Below, one piece after another: positions 1-9,014 of a stretch of DNA of 64,000 nucleotides. Source of the stretch: Microbacterium sp. GTDB taxonomy: Bacteria; Actinomycetota; Actinomycetes; Actinomycetales; Microbacteriaceae. Every line of letters starts with the position of its first letter. Within the stretch, counting starts at the first letter, position 1. The translations under genes were made by a program, and so were the position numbers. Below the pieces are notes generated by a model that had not been told where the DNA came from, did not search any database, and was given only the letters and a program-made list of their open reading frames with translations. The DNA is taken from assembly GCF_017305435.1 (NCBI RefSeq), contig NZ_JAFKIP010000002.1:124001-188000 (forward strand), in the 5' to 3' direction.

Positions 1-202
1 CCTGAGCGTCGCGCGCGAGCTGCGCCGCCAGGTCGGGACGCTCCCCCCTCGTGTGCGAGTAGCCTCGATCGGGCCCGGAACGACGCACGACGCCGAGCGC
101 CTCGGCTTCACCGTCGCCCATACCGCCCGCACGCAGTCGATCGACGCTCTCGTCGCCGAGCTCGACAGCCGCCCAGATCATCCCCGGGAGGACACCCCGT
201 GA
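1..202 (+). CDS. hemD: Uroporphyrinogen-III synthase, C-terminal fragment
   Basis: Only the last 66 codons are in the window; the gene begins upstream. HemD closes and inverts the D ring of hydroxymethylbilane to give uroporphyrinogen III, in the cytoplasm. The visible tail reads [15 protein letters not shown] followed by [11 protein letters not shown], which fits the C-terminal 'aIGp.Ta.ae.lG......A....LV..l' pattern of the family. The TGA at 200-202 overlaps the GTG of hemB (GTGA), so the two are translationally coupled. The assignment rests on this short tail plus the hemB-hemL context, the usual actinobacterial order. A bifunctional HemD or a HemD fused to another domain cannot be excluded, because the N-terminus is missing. 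Confidence 0.75.
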   Translation, partial: LSVARELRRQVGTLPPRVRVASIGPGTTHDAERLGFTVAHTARTQSIDALVAELDSRPDHPREDTP

Positions 203-1206
203 CCGCATTCCCCACGCGCCGGCCACGCCGGCTCCGGCAGAGCCCGGCGCTGCGTCGCCTCGTCGCCGAGCACGACCTCACGCCGCGCCGGCTCGTCCTG
301 CCCGTCTTCGTCAAAGAGGGCATCGACGTCGCGCAGCCGATCGCGAGCATGCCGGGGGTCGCCCAGCACCCGGTCGAGGCCGTGGCCGACCTCGTCGAGC
401 AGGCGGTCGCCGCCGGCATCGGCGGCATCATGCTGTTCGGCGTCCCGGCCGTCCGCGATGCCGTCGGCAGCGGAGCGACCGACCCCGGCGGCATCCTGAA
501 CCGCGCCATCGCCGCCGCCGCGGGGGCCGCCGCAGGGCGCATCACGGTGCAGGCCGACCTGTGCCTGGACGAGTTCACCGATCACGGCCACTGCGGCGTC
601 CTCGCTGCGGACGGAAGCGTCGACAACGACGCGACGCTCGAGGTCTACGCGCGCATGGCCCTGGCGCAGGCCGACGCGGGGGCCGACATCCTCGGCCTCT
701 CCGGCATGATGGACGGCCAGGTCGCGGCGTGCCGCGCGGCGCTGGATGCCGCGGGGTATGGCACGACGCGCGGCGATGTCGTCCTTCTCGCCTATTCCGC
801 GAAGTACGCCTCGGCGTTCTACGGCCCGTTCCGCGACGCCGTCGAGTCGACGCTGCAGGGCGACCGCCGCACGTATCAGCTGGACGCGGCGAACGGGCGC
901 GAGGGCGTGCAGGAGGCACTCATCGACATCGACGAGGGCGCCGACATCGTGATGGTGAAGCCGGCGGGGCCCTACCTCGACGTCCTCGCCGAGGTCGCGG
1001 CGGTGTCGTCGGTGCCCGTGTGGGCGTACCAGGTCTCCGGCGAGTACGCGATGATCGAGCACGCGGCATCCGCCGGGCTCATCGACCGCGACCGCGCGAT
1101 CGGCGAGTCGCTCGTCGGCATCCGCCGCGCGGGGGCCGAGGCGATCCTGACGTACTGGGCCCTCGAGGTCGCCGGCTGGCTTCGGGGCGGGAGGGACCTC
1201 GCATGA
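199..1206 (+). CDS. hemB: Porphobilinogen synthase (delta-aminolevulinic acid dehydratase)
   Basis: Condenses two 5-aminolevulinate molecules to porphobilinogen in heme synthesis. The protein has 335 aa, normal for the family. The Schiff-base lysines lie at about 202 ([12 protein letters not shown]) and 254 (VMVKPAGPY). The metal-site segment 120-133 reads [14 protein letters not shown]: Cys122 and Cys132 are present, but Asp124 stands where classical zinc enzymes have the middle cysteine. GTG at 199 is chosen because it overlaps the hemD stop and places the typical [13 protein letters not shown]-like N-terminus. The stop overlaps the hemL ATG (ATGA), so hemD-hemB-hemL form one coupled operon. 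Confidence 0.96.
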   Translation: MTAFPTRRPRRLRQSPALRRLVAEHDLTPRRLVLPVFVKEGIDVAQPIASMPGVAQHPVEAVADLVEQAVAAGIGGIMLFGVPAVRDAVGSGATDPGGILNRAIAAAAGAAAGRITVQADLCLDEFTDHGHCGVLAADGSVDNDATLEVYARMALAQADAGADILGLSGMMDGQVAACRAALDAAGYGTTRGDVVLLAYSAKYASAFYGPFRDAVESTLQGDRRTYQLDAANGREGVQEALIDIDEGADIVMVKPAGPYLDVLAEVAAVSSVPVWAYQVSGEYAMIEHAASAGLIDRDRAIGESLVGIRRAGAEAILTYWALEVAGWLRGGRDLA

Positions 1207-2507
1207 CGACCAACGACGAACTCTTCGCGCGCGCGCAGGCCGTCATCCCCGGCGGGGTCGATTCGCCCGTGCGTGCGTACGGCTCGGTCGGCGGCACGCC
1301 GCGTTTTCTGACGAGCGCGTCCGGCGCGTACGTGACGGATGCCGAGGGCCGCCGCTACATCGACCTCGTCGCCAGCTGGGGCCCGGCCCTCCTCGGTCAC
1401 GCCCACCCCGAGGTCGTCGCGGCCGTGGTCGACGCCGCCGGGCGCGGGCTGTCGTTCGGCGCTCCGACTCCGGCCGAAGCCGAACTCGTCGAGGAGATCG
1501 TGCGGCGCGTTCCGGCGGTCGAGAAGGCACGTCTCGTCTCCACCGGCACGGAAGCCACGATGACCGCGATCCGGCTCGCCCGCGGGGCCACCGGGCGCGA
1601 CCTCCTCGTGAAGTTCGCGGGGCACTATCACGGCCACTCCGACGGACTGCTCGCCGCCGCCGGGTCGGGGCTCGCGACCTACGCCCTGCCGGGATCGGCG
1701 GGCGTCCCCGAGGCGATCGCGGCGCAGACCCTCGTCGTGCCGTACAACGATCGCGCCGCCCTCGAGCAGGTGTTCGCGGCGCACGCGGGCCGCATCGCCG
1801 CCGTCATCACCGAGGCGGCCGCGGCCAACATGGGCGTCGTGGCCCCGGCATCCGGATTCACGACGTTCCTCGCGGAACTCTGCCGGCGGGAGGGCGCGCT
1901 CCTCATCAGCGACGAGGTGCTCACGGGCTTCCGCGCCGCAGCGGGCGGTTACGCGCAGGTGCTCGCCGAGGCGGGGGAGGACGTCGTTCCCGACCTCGTC
2001 ACGTTCGGGAAGGTGATCGGCGGCGGTCTTCCCGTCGCCGCGGTCGGCGGTCGTGCGGACGTCATGGACCTCCTCGCCCCGACCGGCCCCGTCTATCAGG
2101 CCGGCACGCTCAGCGGAAACCCGGTCGCGGTTGCGGCGGGGATCGCGACACTGGGCCTGGCCGACGACACCGTGTACGCGCGCCTGACGGCGGCATCCGC
2201 TGCCCTCTCCGTCGCCGTCGGCGACGCGCTCGACGCGGCCGGCGTGCCGCACGTCGTCCAGCGCGCCGGAACGCTCTTCAGCGTCTTCTTCGGCGCCGAT
2301 GTGACGGCCGGCGTGCCCGATTACGAGGTCGCCCAGCGACAGGACTCGGCCGCCTACGGCCGGTTCTTCCACGCGATGCTGGATGCCGGGGTCTCGCTTC
2401 CTCCGTCGGCCTTCGAGGCGTGGTTCGTCACCGCGGCGCACGACGACGAGGTGATCGACCGCATCGCCGCCGCGCTCCCGGCAGCCGCGCGCGCCGCCGC
2501 CGGCTGA
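1203..2507 (+). CDS. hemL: Glutamate-1-semialdehyde 2,1-aminomutase
   Basis: PLP enzyme that moves the amino group of glutamate-1-semialdehyde to give 5-aminolevulinate, the C5-pathway precursor used by HemB. 434 aa, the usual length. The PLP lysine is about residue 270 ([12 protein letters not shown]), with SDEVLTGFR at 236-244 supplying the pyridine-nitrogen aspartate and STGTEA at 113-118 the phosphate-binding turn. The motif usually written EPVAGNMG is EAAAANMG here (204-211). ATG 1203 overlaps the hemB stop by four bases. It is the last gene of the heme operon; a 164-nt spacer with nested inverted repeats follows. Confidence 0.96.
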   Translation: MTTNDELFARAQAVIPGGVDSPVRAYGSVGGTPRFLTSASGAYVTDAEGRRYIDLVASWGPALLGHAHPEVVAAVVDAAGRGLSFGAPTPAEAELVEEIVRRVPAVEKARLVSTGTEATMTAIRLARGATGRDLLVKFAGHYHGHSDGLLAAAGSGLATYALPGSAGVPEAIAAQTLVVPYNDRAALEQVFAAHAGRIAAVITEAAAANMGVVAPASGFTTFLAELCRREGALLISDEVLTGFRAAAGGYAQVLAEAGEDVVPDLVTFGKVIGGGLPVAAVGGRADVMDLLAPTGPVYQAGTLSGNPVAVAAGIATLGLADDTVYARLTAASAALSVAVGDALDAAGVPHVVQRAGTLFSVFFGADVTAGVPDYEVAQRQDSAAYGRFFHAMLDAGVSLPPSAFEAWFVTAAHDDEVIDRIAAALPAAARAAAG

Positions 2508-2523
2508 GAGGCGTGGGGGCGGG

Positions 2524-2603
2524 ACGTACTCCGCACGATGTCGCGTACTCCGCATCGGCGAACGCGGATGCCTGCGGAGAACGTGCGATTCTGCGGAGTA
2601 CGT
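2524..2603. repeat. Nested inverted repeats between hemL and ksgA
   Basis: ACGTACTCCGCA at 2524-2535 is the exact reverse complement of TGCGGAGTACGT at 2592-2603. Inside it, CGTACTCCGCA at 2544-2554 pairs with TGCGGAGAACG at 2573-2583 with one mismatch. Copies on each side are spaced 19-20 bases apart, about two helical turns. It could be a terminator or cruciform, a multi-site operator, or a degenerate mobile repeat; sequence alone does not decide. I saw no second copy in this window. Confidence 0.7.
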
Positions 2604-2671
2604 GCGGGGCATGTCGCGCCGCGGTGCGCGGGCGCCCGTCCCGTCAGCGCGCCGCGGATAGGCTGGACGCC

Positions 2672-3544
2672 ATGCCCGTCACCCTGCTCGGCGCGTCCGA
2701 GATCCGCGCCCTCGCCGCCGAGCTCGACGTCACCCCGACGAAGAAGCTCGGGCAGAACTTCGTCGTCGACGCGAACACGGTCCGCAAGATCGTGCACGTG
2801 GCGGCCGTCACGGCCGGCGACCGCGTCGTCGAGATCGGCCCGGGTCTCGGGTCGCTGACCCTCGCGATCCTGGAGACCGGCGCCTCGACGACGGCGGTCG
2901 AGATCGACCATCGGCTCGCGGAGCGGCTGCCGGCGACGGCCGCCGCGCACGGCGTTCCCGCCGGCGCGCTGACGGTCGTGGACGCCGACGCGCTGCGCGT
3001 CGCGGAGCTTCCCGGTGACCCCAACGTCCTCGTCGCGAACCTGCCGTACAACGTGAGCGTGCCGGTGCTGCTGCACTTCATGGAGACCTTCCCCGCGATC
3101 GAGCGCGGCGTCGTCATGGTGCAGGCCGAGGTCGGCGAGCGGCTCGCCGCCCCACCCGGGTCGAAAGTGTACGGATCGCCGAGCGTCAAGGCCGCCTGGT
3201 ACGGGCCGTGGCGGCTCGCCGGAACCGTGTCGCGGCAGGTGTTCTGGCCCGTTCCGAACGTCGACAGCGTGCTCGTCGGCTTCCGCCGCGACCCCGAGCC
3301 GCGCGGAGACGAGGACCTCCGCCGCCGCACCTTCCGGATCGTGGATGCCGCCTTCGGCCAGCGCCGCAAGATGCTGCGACAGGCCCTCTCCGAGGTGCTC
3401 GGCGGGTCAGGCGGCTCGGGCGGATCAGGCGGATCAGCGGCATCCGCGTCGGCCGTCCTGGAGAGCGCGGGGGTCGCGCCCACCGCGCGTGGCGAGCAGC
3501 TCACGATCGACGATTTCGTCGCGATCGCCCGCGCCGCCGGCTGA
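2672..3544 (+). CDS. rsmA: 16S rRNA (adenine1518-N6/adenine1519-N6)-dimethyltransferase
   Basis: KsgA/RsmA dimethylates two adjacent adenines near the 3' end of 16S rRNA using S-adenosylmethionine. Motif I is EIGPGLG at 54-60, and the catalytic motif IV NLPYNVS lies at 123-129. KLGQNF near residue 25 is the usual N-terminal signature. 290 aa. An unusual Gly-Ser run at 244-255, followed by AASASA, separates the helical C-terminal domain into two parts. ATG 2672 sits seven bases after a TAGGCT -10 box (2659-2664) with no Shine-Dalgarno, as expected for a leaderless transcript. In related bacteria ksgA lies next to ispE; here an aldo/keto reductase gene lies between them. Confidence 0.95.
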   Translation: MPVTLLGASEIRALAAELDVTPTKKLGQNFVVDANTVRKIVHVAAVTAGDRVVEIGPGLGSLTLAILETGASTTAVEIDHRLAERLPATAAAHGVPAGALTVVDADALRVAELPGDPNVLVANLPYNVSVPVLLHFMETFPAIERGVVMVQAEVGERLAAPPGSKVYGSPSVKAAWYGPWRLAGTVSRQVFWPVPNVDSVLVGFRRDPEPRGDEDLRRRTFRIVDAAFGQRRKMLRQALSEVLGGSGGSGGSGGSAASASAVLESAGVAPTARGEQLTIDDFVAIARAAG

Positions 3545-3574
3545 CCGGCCCGCGCCCCATCGCGCCGCGCGCTG

Positions 3575-3632
3575 AAAGAGGTGGCGCGAAAGCGGGTCGG
3601 GGATGCCGTGACCCCGGCATCCCCGCCACCTT
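3575..3632. terminator. Hairpin after ksgA with GGTGGCGC repeat core
   Basis: An outer pair, AAAGAGGTGGCG at 3575-3586 and CGCCACCTTCTT at about 3624-3635, encloses a perfect inner stem GGGGATGCC (3599-3607) and GGCATCCCC (3616-3624) with an 8-nt loop. Its position just after the ksgA stop suits a terminator. The outer arm is one copy of the GGTGGCGC family seen near 21650, 22820-22859 and 44870-44920. Confidence 0.6.
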
Positions 3633-3716
3633 CTTGATCCGCACTGCCGCACACCTCGCCGCCGACCACCGCGCGGCACCGGCCCGCGCGTCGGCGCACC
3701 TCGCTAGCCTGGAGGA

Positions 3717-4790
3717 GTGACCGAGATCGAAGACCGCTTCCCGCCCACCCGCGGCGGCGACATCCACCGCCCCTACACCGCCGCCGGCGACCGCTACGAC
3801 GGCGTCGCGTACCGCCAGGTGGGCTCGAGCGGCCTCTATCTGCCGCCGATCTCACTCGGCCTGTGGTGGAACTTCGGCGACAACATCCCGTTCGACAACC
3901 AGCGTGCGCTCCTGCGGCACGCGTTCGACCGCGGCATCACGCACTTCGATCTCGCGAACAACTACGGCCCGCCGTACGGCACGGCCGAGACGAACTTCGG
4001 CCGCATGATGCGCGAGGACTTCCGTCCGTACCGCGATGAGCTGATCATCTCGTCCAAGGCCGGGTGGGACATGTGGCCCGGTCCCTACGGGACGCAGGGC
4101 TCGCGCAAGTACCTCATCGCGAGCGCCGAGCAATCGCTTCAGCGCATGAGCATCGACTACGTCGACATCTTCTACTCGCACCGCGTCGACACCGTCACGC
4201 CGATCGAAGAGACCGTGGGCGCCCTCGATACCCTCGTGCGCCAGGGCAAGGCGCTGTACGTCGGGATCTCGTCGTACTCCGCCGAGCGCACGGCGGCGGC
4301 GAAGGCGGTCGCTCGGGAGCTCGGCACGCCGCTCGTCATCCACCAGCCCGCGTACTCGATCCTCAACCGCTGGGTCGAAGACGGCCTCACCGAGGTGCTG
4401 CGCCAAGAGGGCATGGGGGCGATCGCGTTCACCCCGCTCGCCCAGGGGCTCCTCACCGACAAGTACCTCGGCGACGGGACGGCCGATCGCGCGCAGCAGC
4501 GTTCGTCGCTGCCGGGCCGTCAGCTCAGCGAGGGGGCACTCGCGGCGCTGCGCAGCCTCGACGTCATCGCGAAGGAGCGAGGCCAGACCCTCGCGCAGAT
4601 GGCGCTGCAGTGGGTGCTGCGCGACGGCGTCGTGACGTCGGCCCTGATCGGCGCGTCGCGGCCGGCGCAGCTCGACGAGAATCTCGCCGCTCTGCAGGGC
4701 CCGGCGTTCGACACGGAGGAGCTCGAGCAGATCGATGCCGTCTCGGACGCCATCGACGTCGACCTGTGGGCGGGATCGGCGACGGCGTGA
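3717..4790 (+). CDS. Aldo/keto reductase (YghZ / Kv-beta-like)
   Basis: Cytoplasmic NADPH-dependent reductase of the AKR superfamily, closest by motif to L-glyceraldehyde-3-phosphate reductase YghZ and the potassium-channel beta-like proteins. 357 aa. The catalytic tetrad is visible: Asp78, Tyr83 (FDLANNYGPPYG), Lys114 (IISSKAGWDMWPGPYG) and His155 (IFYSHRVD). The GWDMWPGPYG stretch is typical of the YghZ branch. GTG 3717 follows a TAGCCT -10 box (3705-3710) by six bases, a leaderless start; GGAGGA also lies just upstream. Its stop overlaps the ispE GTG (GTGA), so ispE probably depends on this promoter. The physiological substrate is unknown. Confidence 0.9.
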   Translation: MTEIEDRFPPTRGGDIHRPYTAAGDRYDGVAYRQVGSSGLYLPPISLGLWWNFGDNIPFDNQRALLRHAFDRGITHFDLANNYGPPYGTAETNFGRMMREDFRPYRDELIISSKAGWDMWPGPYGTQGSRKYLIASAEQSLQRMSIDYVDIFYSHRVDTVTPIEETVGALDTLVRQGKALYVGISSYSAERTAAAKAVARELGTPLVIHQPAYSILNRWVEDGLTEVLRQEGMGAIAFTPLAQGLLTDKYLGDGTADRAQQRSSLPGRQLSEGALAALRSLDVIAKERGQTLAQMALQWVLRDGVVTSALIGASRPAQLDENLAALQGPAFDTEELEQIDAVSDAIDVDLWAGSATA

Positions 4791-5716
4791 GCCTGCGCGG
4801 GCCTCGGCAGAGCGTACGCGTGCGCGCTCCGGGCAAGATCAACGTCTTCTTCGAGGTCGGCGACGTCGCGCCCGACGGCTACCACCCGGTCGCCTCGGTC
4901 TACCAGGCGCTCTCGCTGTACGAAGAGGTGACGGCGCGTCCCGCGAGCGACTTCACGATCGCCGTCACCGGCGATGTCGACGTGTCGGGCGTCCCGCTCG
5001 ACGCGTCGAACCTCGCGGTGCGCGCGGCGCGGCTCGTCGCGCAGCATCTGGAGTGGGAGGGCGGCGTGCACCTCGACATCCACAAGGGCGTTCCGGTGGC
5101 GGGCGGCATGGGCGGTGGATCGGCGGACGCCGCGGCAGCGCTCGTCGCCGTCAACGAGCTGCTGGACGGGGGCCTGACACCGCTCGAGCTCCAGGAGCTC
5201 GGCGCCGAACTCGGCGCGGACGTCCCCTTCGCGGTGCTGGGCGGCACCGCGATCGGCACCGGTCGTGGGGACGAGCTCGCTCCTGCGCTCGCTCGCGGCC
5301 GGTTCGACTGGGTGCTCGTGACGAGCGAGGACGGGCTCTCGACGCCGGCCGTCTACGGCGAGCTCGATCGCCTGCGGGCGCTTCCCGACATCGCCCCGTC
5401 TCGCGGCCTGCCGCAGGCCGACCCGGCCGTGCTGCAGGCACTGCGGTCGGGGGATGCCGCGGCGCTCGCCCCCGCGATCCGCAACGACCTCCAAGAGGCG
5501 GCGCTGTCGCTGCGCCCGGCGCTCGCCGACGTGCTCGCGCGCGGCATCGACGCCGGCGCCCTCGCCGGCCTCGTCTCGGGGTCGGGCCCGACGATCGCGT
5601 TCCTGACCCCGGATGCCGCGGCATCCGACCGGATCGTCGCGACGCTCACGGGCGCCGGCCACACCGCACTCGCGGCGCACGGGCCCGTGCCCGGCGCGCG
5701 CGTCCTCGACACCTGA
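4787..5716 (+). CDS. ispE: 4-diphosphocytidyl-2-C-methyl-D-erythritol kinase
   Basis: GHMP kinase that phosphorylates the 2-hydroxyl of CDP-methylerythritol in the non-mevalonate isoprenoid pathway. 309 aa. Signatures: APGKINVFFEVG near residue 14 (Lys17), the glycine-rich ATP motif PVAGGMGGGSADAAAAL at 103-119, catalytic-base region LGADVPFAV around Asp145, and GLVSGSGPTIAFL near the C-terminus. GTG 4787 overlaps the aldo/keto reductase stop by four bases; the frame is open far upstream but that part does not resemble IspE. The eis-like gene follows after only 19 bases. Confidence 0.95.
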   Translation: MSLRGPRQSVRVRAPGKINVFFEVGDVAPDGYHPVASVYQALSLYEEVTARPASDFTIAVTGDVDVSGVPLDASNLAVRAARLVAQHLEWEGGVHLDIHKGVPVAGGMGGGSADAAAALVAVNELLDGGLTPLELQELGAELGADVPFAVLGGTAIGTGRGDELAPALARGRFDWVLVTSEDGLSTPAVYGELDRLRALPDIAPSRGLPQADPAVLQALRSGDAAALAPAIRNDLQEAALSLRPALADVLARGIDAGALAGLVSGSGPTIAFLTPDAAASDRIVATLTGAGHTALAAHGPVPGARVLDT

Positions 5717-5735
5717 CCCTTCGGAACGGAGCACC

Positions 5736-7049
5736 ATGTCCGACCTTGCGAACACCTTCCACGACGCGCCGCTGAACGCCGAGATCGCGGGTCGCCTCGC
5801 CGGCCACGGCCTTCACGCGCGCCGTGTCGACGACGCCGCGCGCGCCGAGACCGACCGCTGGCAGGACGCCGTCGCGCGCGGATTCCTGAACGGCGAGCCG
5901 AACGACACGCAGCATGAGGTGTTCGCGCAGCTCGGGGCGTATCGCCGCAAGCTCGGCGTGTACGACGCCGCCGGGGCACAGCCCGATCTCCCCGTGGCGA
6001 CCTTCGCGTCGTGGATCGGCGAGCTCACCCTGCCGGGCGCCGTCGTGCCGGCCTGCGCGATCTCGGCGGTGACGGTGGCGCCGACGCACCGGCGCCGCGG
6101 CATCCTGCGCACGCTCATGTCGGGCGAGCTGCGCACGGCCGCCGAGCTCGGCGTGCCGATCGCGGCGCTCACCGTGAGCGAGTCGACGATCTACGGCCGG
6201 TTCGGGTTCTCGTCGGCCGCGCAGGCCGCGCACTGGGAGATCGACACGCGGCACGTGCGGTGGGCGGGGCCCGAGCCGACGGGCCGCTTCGACTTCCTCA
6301 CGCGGGAGCAGGGGCGCGCGGCGGCGGACGCGCTGCACCAGCGGGTGCGGGCCGGCTCGCCCGGTGAGCTGAAGATGCCCGGTGGCCACTGGGACCGCTT
6401 CTTCGGCACGCGCGCCGACGCCGAGAAGGCCGATCAGCTGCGCGTCGTGCAGTTCCGCGGCGACGCCGGTGAGGTCGACGGCCTCGCGCTCTACCGCGCC
6501 GTCGAGAACGAGGCGAGCTTCGACCAGTCGACCGTGGAGATCTCGCTGCTCATCGCCGCGACCGACGAAGCCTACGCGGCCCTGTGGCACTTCTTCCTGT
6601 CGATGGACCTCATCTCGACGATCAAGGCGTCCGAGCTCGCGGTCGACGAGCCGCTGTGGTGGATGATCGGGAACCACCGCGCGGCATCCATTCGCCTCCT
6701 CGATCATCACTACCTCCGCGTCCTCGACGCGCCCGCCGTCCTCCAGGCGCGCAGCTACGACGTCGCCGACACGATCGTGCTCGAGGTATCCGATCCGCTC
6801 GAGATCACGGGCGGCACCTTCGTGCTCACGACGGATTCGACGGGCGTGGGTGAGGTCGACGTCGTGGATGCCGCGCCGGTCGGCCTGCCCGCCGTGCAGC
6901 TCGGTGTGGCGGAGCTGTCGGCACTCGTCCTCGGCGGCGTGTCCGCCGTGACGCTCGCGCGCGCCGGTCGCCTGCGCGCGGACGACGTCGATCGCGTCGC
7001 GCGCGTGTTCCAGACGACGCGGGCGCCGCGGCTCAGCTACTGGTACTGA
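5736..7049 (+). CDS. Eis-family GNAT N-acetyltransferase
   Basis: Resembles Eis, an acetyl-CoA-dependent enzyme with an N-terminal GNAT domain, a second GNAT-like domain and an SCP2-like C-terminal domain; family members acetylate aminoglycosides or lysine side chains. 437 aa, near the usual 400-415. The acetyl-CoA motif VTVAPTHRRRGILRTLM lies at 112-128, the general-acid Tyr is in ESTIYGRFGF (Tyr153), and the chain ends in SYWY, giving the C-terminal carboxylate thought to act as the base. ATG 5736 has a CGGAACGGAG-like site upstream. With the ABC-F gene behind it, a role in antibiotic tolerance is possible but is inference only. Confidence 0.88.
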   Translation: MSDLANTFHDAPLNAEIAGRLAGHGLHARRVDDAARAETDRWQDAVARGFLNGEPNDTQHEVFAQLGAYRRKLGVYDAAGAQPDLPVATFASWIGELTLPGAVVPACAISAVTVAPTHRRRGILRTLMSGELRTAAELGVPIAALTVSESTIYGRFGFSSAAQAAHWEIDTRHVRWAGPEPTGRFDFLTREQGRAAADALHQRVRAGSPGELKMPGGHWDRFFGTRADAEKADQLRVVQFRGDAGEVDGLALYRAVENEASFDQSTVEISLLIAATDEAYAALWHFFLSMDLISTIKASELAVDEPLWWMIGNHRAASIRLLDHHYLRVLDAPAVLQARSYDVADTIVLEVSDPLEITGGTFVLTTDSTGVGEVDVVDAAPVGLPAVQLGVAELSALVLGGVSAVTLARAGRLRADDVDRVARVFQTTRAPRLSYWY

Positions 7050-7138
7050 CGACGAGCCCCGCGGCGCCACCCGCCACCGCCACCTGCCACCCGCCCGCGG
7101 CCGCCCGTCGCCCGGCGCTCGCGTAGCCTGGGATCGAC

Positions 7139-8983
7139 ATGGCACACCTCCTCGGCGGCGAAGCGCTGCACCTCGAGTTCCCCACCAAGGTCGTCTTCGA
7201 CTCCCTCTCGCTCGGTGTCGATGAGGGCGACCGCATCGGCATCGTGGGCCGCAACGGCGACGGCAAGTCGTCGCTGCTCGCGATGCTCGCCGGTCGGCTC
7301 GCACCCGATTCCGGTCGGGTGACGGTTCGCGGCGGCGTCCGCGTGGGTGTGCTCGATCAGGGTGACACGCTGGATGACACGCTGACGGTCGCGCGAAGCG
7401 TCGTCGGTGACCGGCCCGAGCACGAGTGGGCGGGGGATGCCACGGTTCGCGGCGTCATCGACGGCCTCGTCGGCGACCTCGACTGGGACGGTCCCGTCAC
7501 GGGCCTGTCCGGCGGTCAGCGCCGCCGCGTCGCGCTCGCGCGACTGCTGGCGGGGGACTGGGACGTCCTCGCCCTCGACGAGCCGACCAACCACCTCGAC
7601 GTCGAGGCGATCGCGTGGCTCGCGCAGCACCTGAAGACGCGCTGGTCGCGCAGCAGCGGCGCGCTCCTGGTCGTCACGCACGACCGATGGTTCCTCGACG
7701 AGGTCTGCACGACGACCTGGGAGGTCCACGACCGCATCGTCGAGCCGTTCGAAGGAGGCTACGCGGCGTACATCCTGCAGCGCGTCGAGCGCGACCGCCA
7801 GGCGGCGGTCATCGAGCAGCGCCGGCAGAACCTCGCCCGGAAGGAACTCGCCTGGCTGCGCCGCGGCGCGCCCGCCCGGACGTCGAAGCCGAAGTTCCGC
7901 ATCGACGCGGCGAACGTCCTGATCGAGGACATCCCCGAGATCCGCGACAAGGTGTCGCTGCAGTCCCTCGCCGTCTCGCGGCTCGGCAAAGATGTCGTGG
8001 ACCTGCTGGAGGCCGGGGTCAGCTACGGACCCCGCGACGTCCTCCGCGCGGTCGAGTGGCGGATCGCGCCGGGGGAGCGCACCGGCATCCTCGGTGTCAA
8101 CGGCGCCGGCAAGTCGACGCTCCTCGGGCTCGTCGCCGGGACGGTCGAGCCCACGAGCGGCCGCGTCAAGCGCGGGTCGACGGTGAAGGTCGCGACCCTC
8201 ACTCAGCGGATGGACGAGCTCGACGAGCACCTCGACGACCCGGTCCGTGTCGTGATCTCGCGCCTCCGCACGAGCTACACGATCGGCACGGGATCCAAGG
8301 CGACGGAGCTGACCCCCGGTCAGCTCCTCGAGCGCGTGGGCTTCACCTCGGCGCAGCTGTCGACGCCGGTCAAAGACCTCTCCGGCGGGCAGCAGCGCCG
8401 TCTCCAGCTGCTGCTCATCCTCCTCGACCAGCCGAACGTGCTCATCCTCGACGAGCCGACGAACGATCTCGACACCGACATGCTCGCCGCGATCGAAGAC
8501 CTCCTCGACTCGTGGGCGGGCACGCTCCTGGTCGTCAGCCACGACCGGTACTTCTTGGAGCGGGTCACCGATCAGCAGTACGCCGTCCTGGCAAGCCCGG
8601 ACGGCGCGGGGCGTCTGCGGCACCTCCCCGGCGGCATTGACGAGTACCTCCGACTGCGCGAGCACGCCCGCACCGCGATCGGTGCCACGGTCGGCGCGGC
8701 GGGCTCGTTGGCGGGTCCGGCGGCGGGCGGGGCCGCGGGCACGGCATCCGCGTCGGCGCTCTCCGGGTCCGAGGCACGCTCCGTGCGGAAGGATCTGCAG
8801 GCGACCGAGCGCCGCATCGAGAAGCTGACCGCGCGAGTGGATGCCGCACGCACCGCCCTCGCCGACCACGACCAGTCCGACTACGTCGGGCTGGGTGAGA
8901 AGATGCGCGAGATCGGTGACCTCGAAGCGGAGGTCGGCGAGTTGGAGGAGCGCTGGTTCGAGCTGTCCGAGCTCCTCGGCTGA
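7139..8983 (+). CDS. ABC-F family ATPase (two tandem nucleotide-binding domains)
   Basis: Soluble duplicated ATPase without transmembrane segments, of the ABC-F group that acts on the ribosome. 614 aa. Domain 1 has Walker A GRNGDGKS (37-44), LSGGQRRRVALARLL and ALDEPTNHLD; domain 2 has GVNGAGKST, LSGGQQRRLQLLLILL and ILDEPTNDLD. The inter-domain segment with QRRQNLARKELAWLRRG is the P-site tRNA-interaction linker type. An Ala/Gly-rich stretch precedes a C-terminal coiled coil (about 545-614), as in Uup. ATG 7139 lies nine bases after TAGCCT (7124-7129). Whether it is an Uup-like housekeeping factor or an antibiotic-resistance ABC-F cannot be told from sequence. Confidence 0.93.
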   Translation: MAHLLGGEALHLEFPTKVVFDSLSLGVDEGDRIGIVGRNGDGKSSLLAMLAGRLAPDSGRVTVRGGVRVGVLDQGDTLDDTLTVARSVVGDRPEHEWAGDATVRGVIDGLVGDLDWDGPVTGLSGGQRRRVALARLLAGDWDVLALDEPTNHLDVEAIAWLAQHLKTRWSRSSGALLVVTHDRWFLDEVCTTTWEVHDRIVEPFEGGYAAYILQRVERDRQAAVIEQRRQNLARKELAWLRRGAPARTSKPKFRIDAANVLIEDIPEIRDKVSLQSLAVSRLGKDVVDLLEAGVSYGPRDVLRAVEWRIAPGERTGILGVNGAGKSTLLGLVAGTVEPTSGRVKRGSTVKVATLTQRMDELDEHLDDPVRVVISRLRTSYTIGTGSKATELTPGQLLERVGFTSAQLSTPVKDLSGGQQRRLQLLLILLDQPNVLILDEPTNDLDTDMLAAIEDLLDSWAGTLLVVSHDRYFLERVTDQQYAVLASPDGAGRLRHLPGGIDEYLRLREHARTAIGATVGAAGSLAGPAAGGAAGTASASALSGSEARSVRKDLQATERRIEKLTARVDAARTALADHDQSDYVGLGEKMREIGDLEAEVGELEERWFELSELLG

Positions 8984-9014
8984 CGACCGCCGGCCGGATG
9001 CCTAGGCTGGAGCG

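Noticed and set aside
5736-8983. An antibiotic-resistance island (eis-like plus ABC-F)
   Set aside because: Base composition and codon use match the surroundings, there are no mobile elements, and both families have common housekeeping members.
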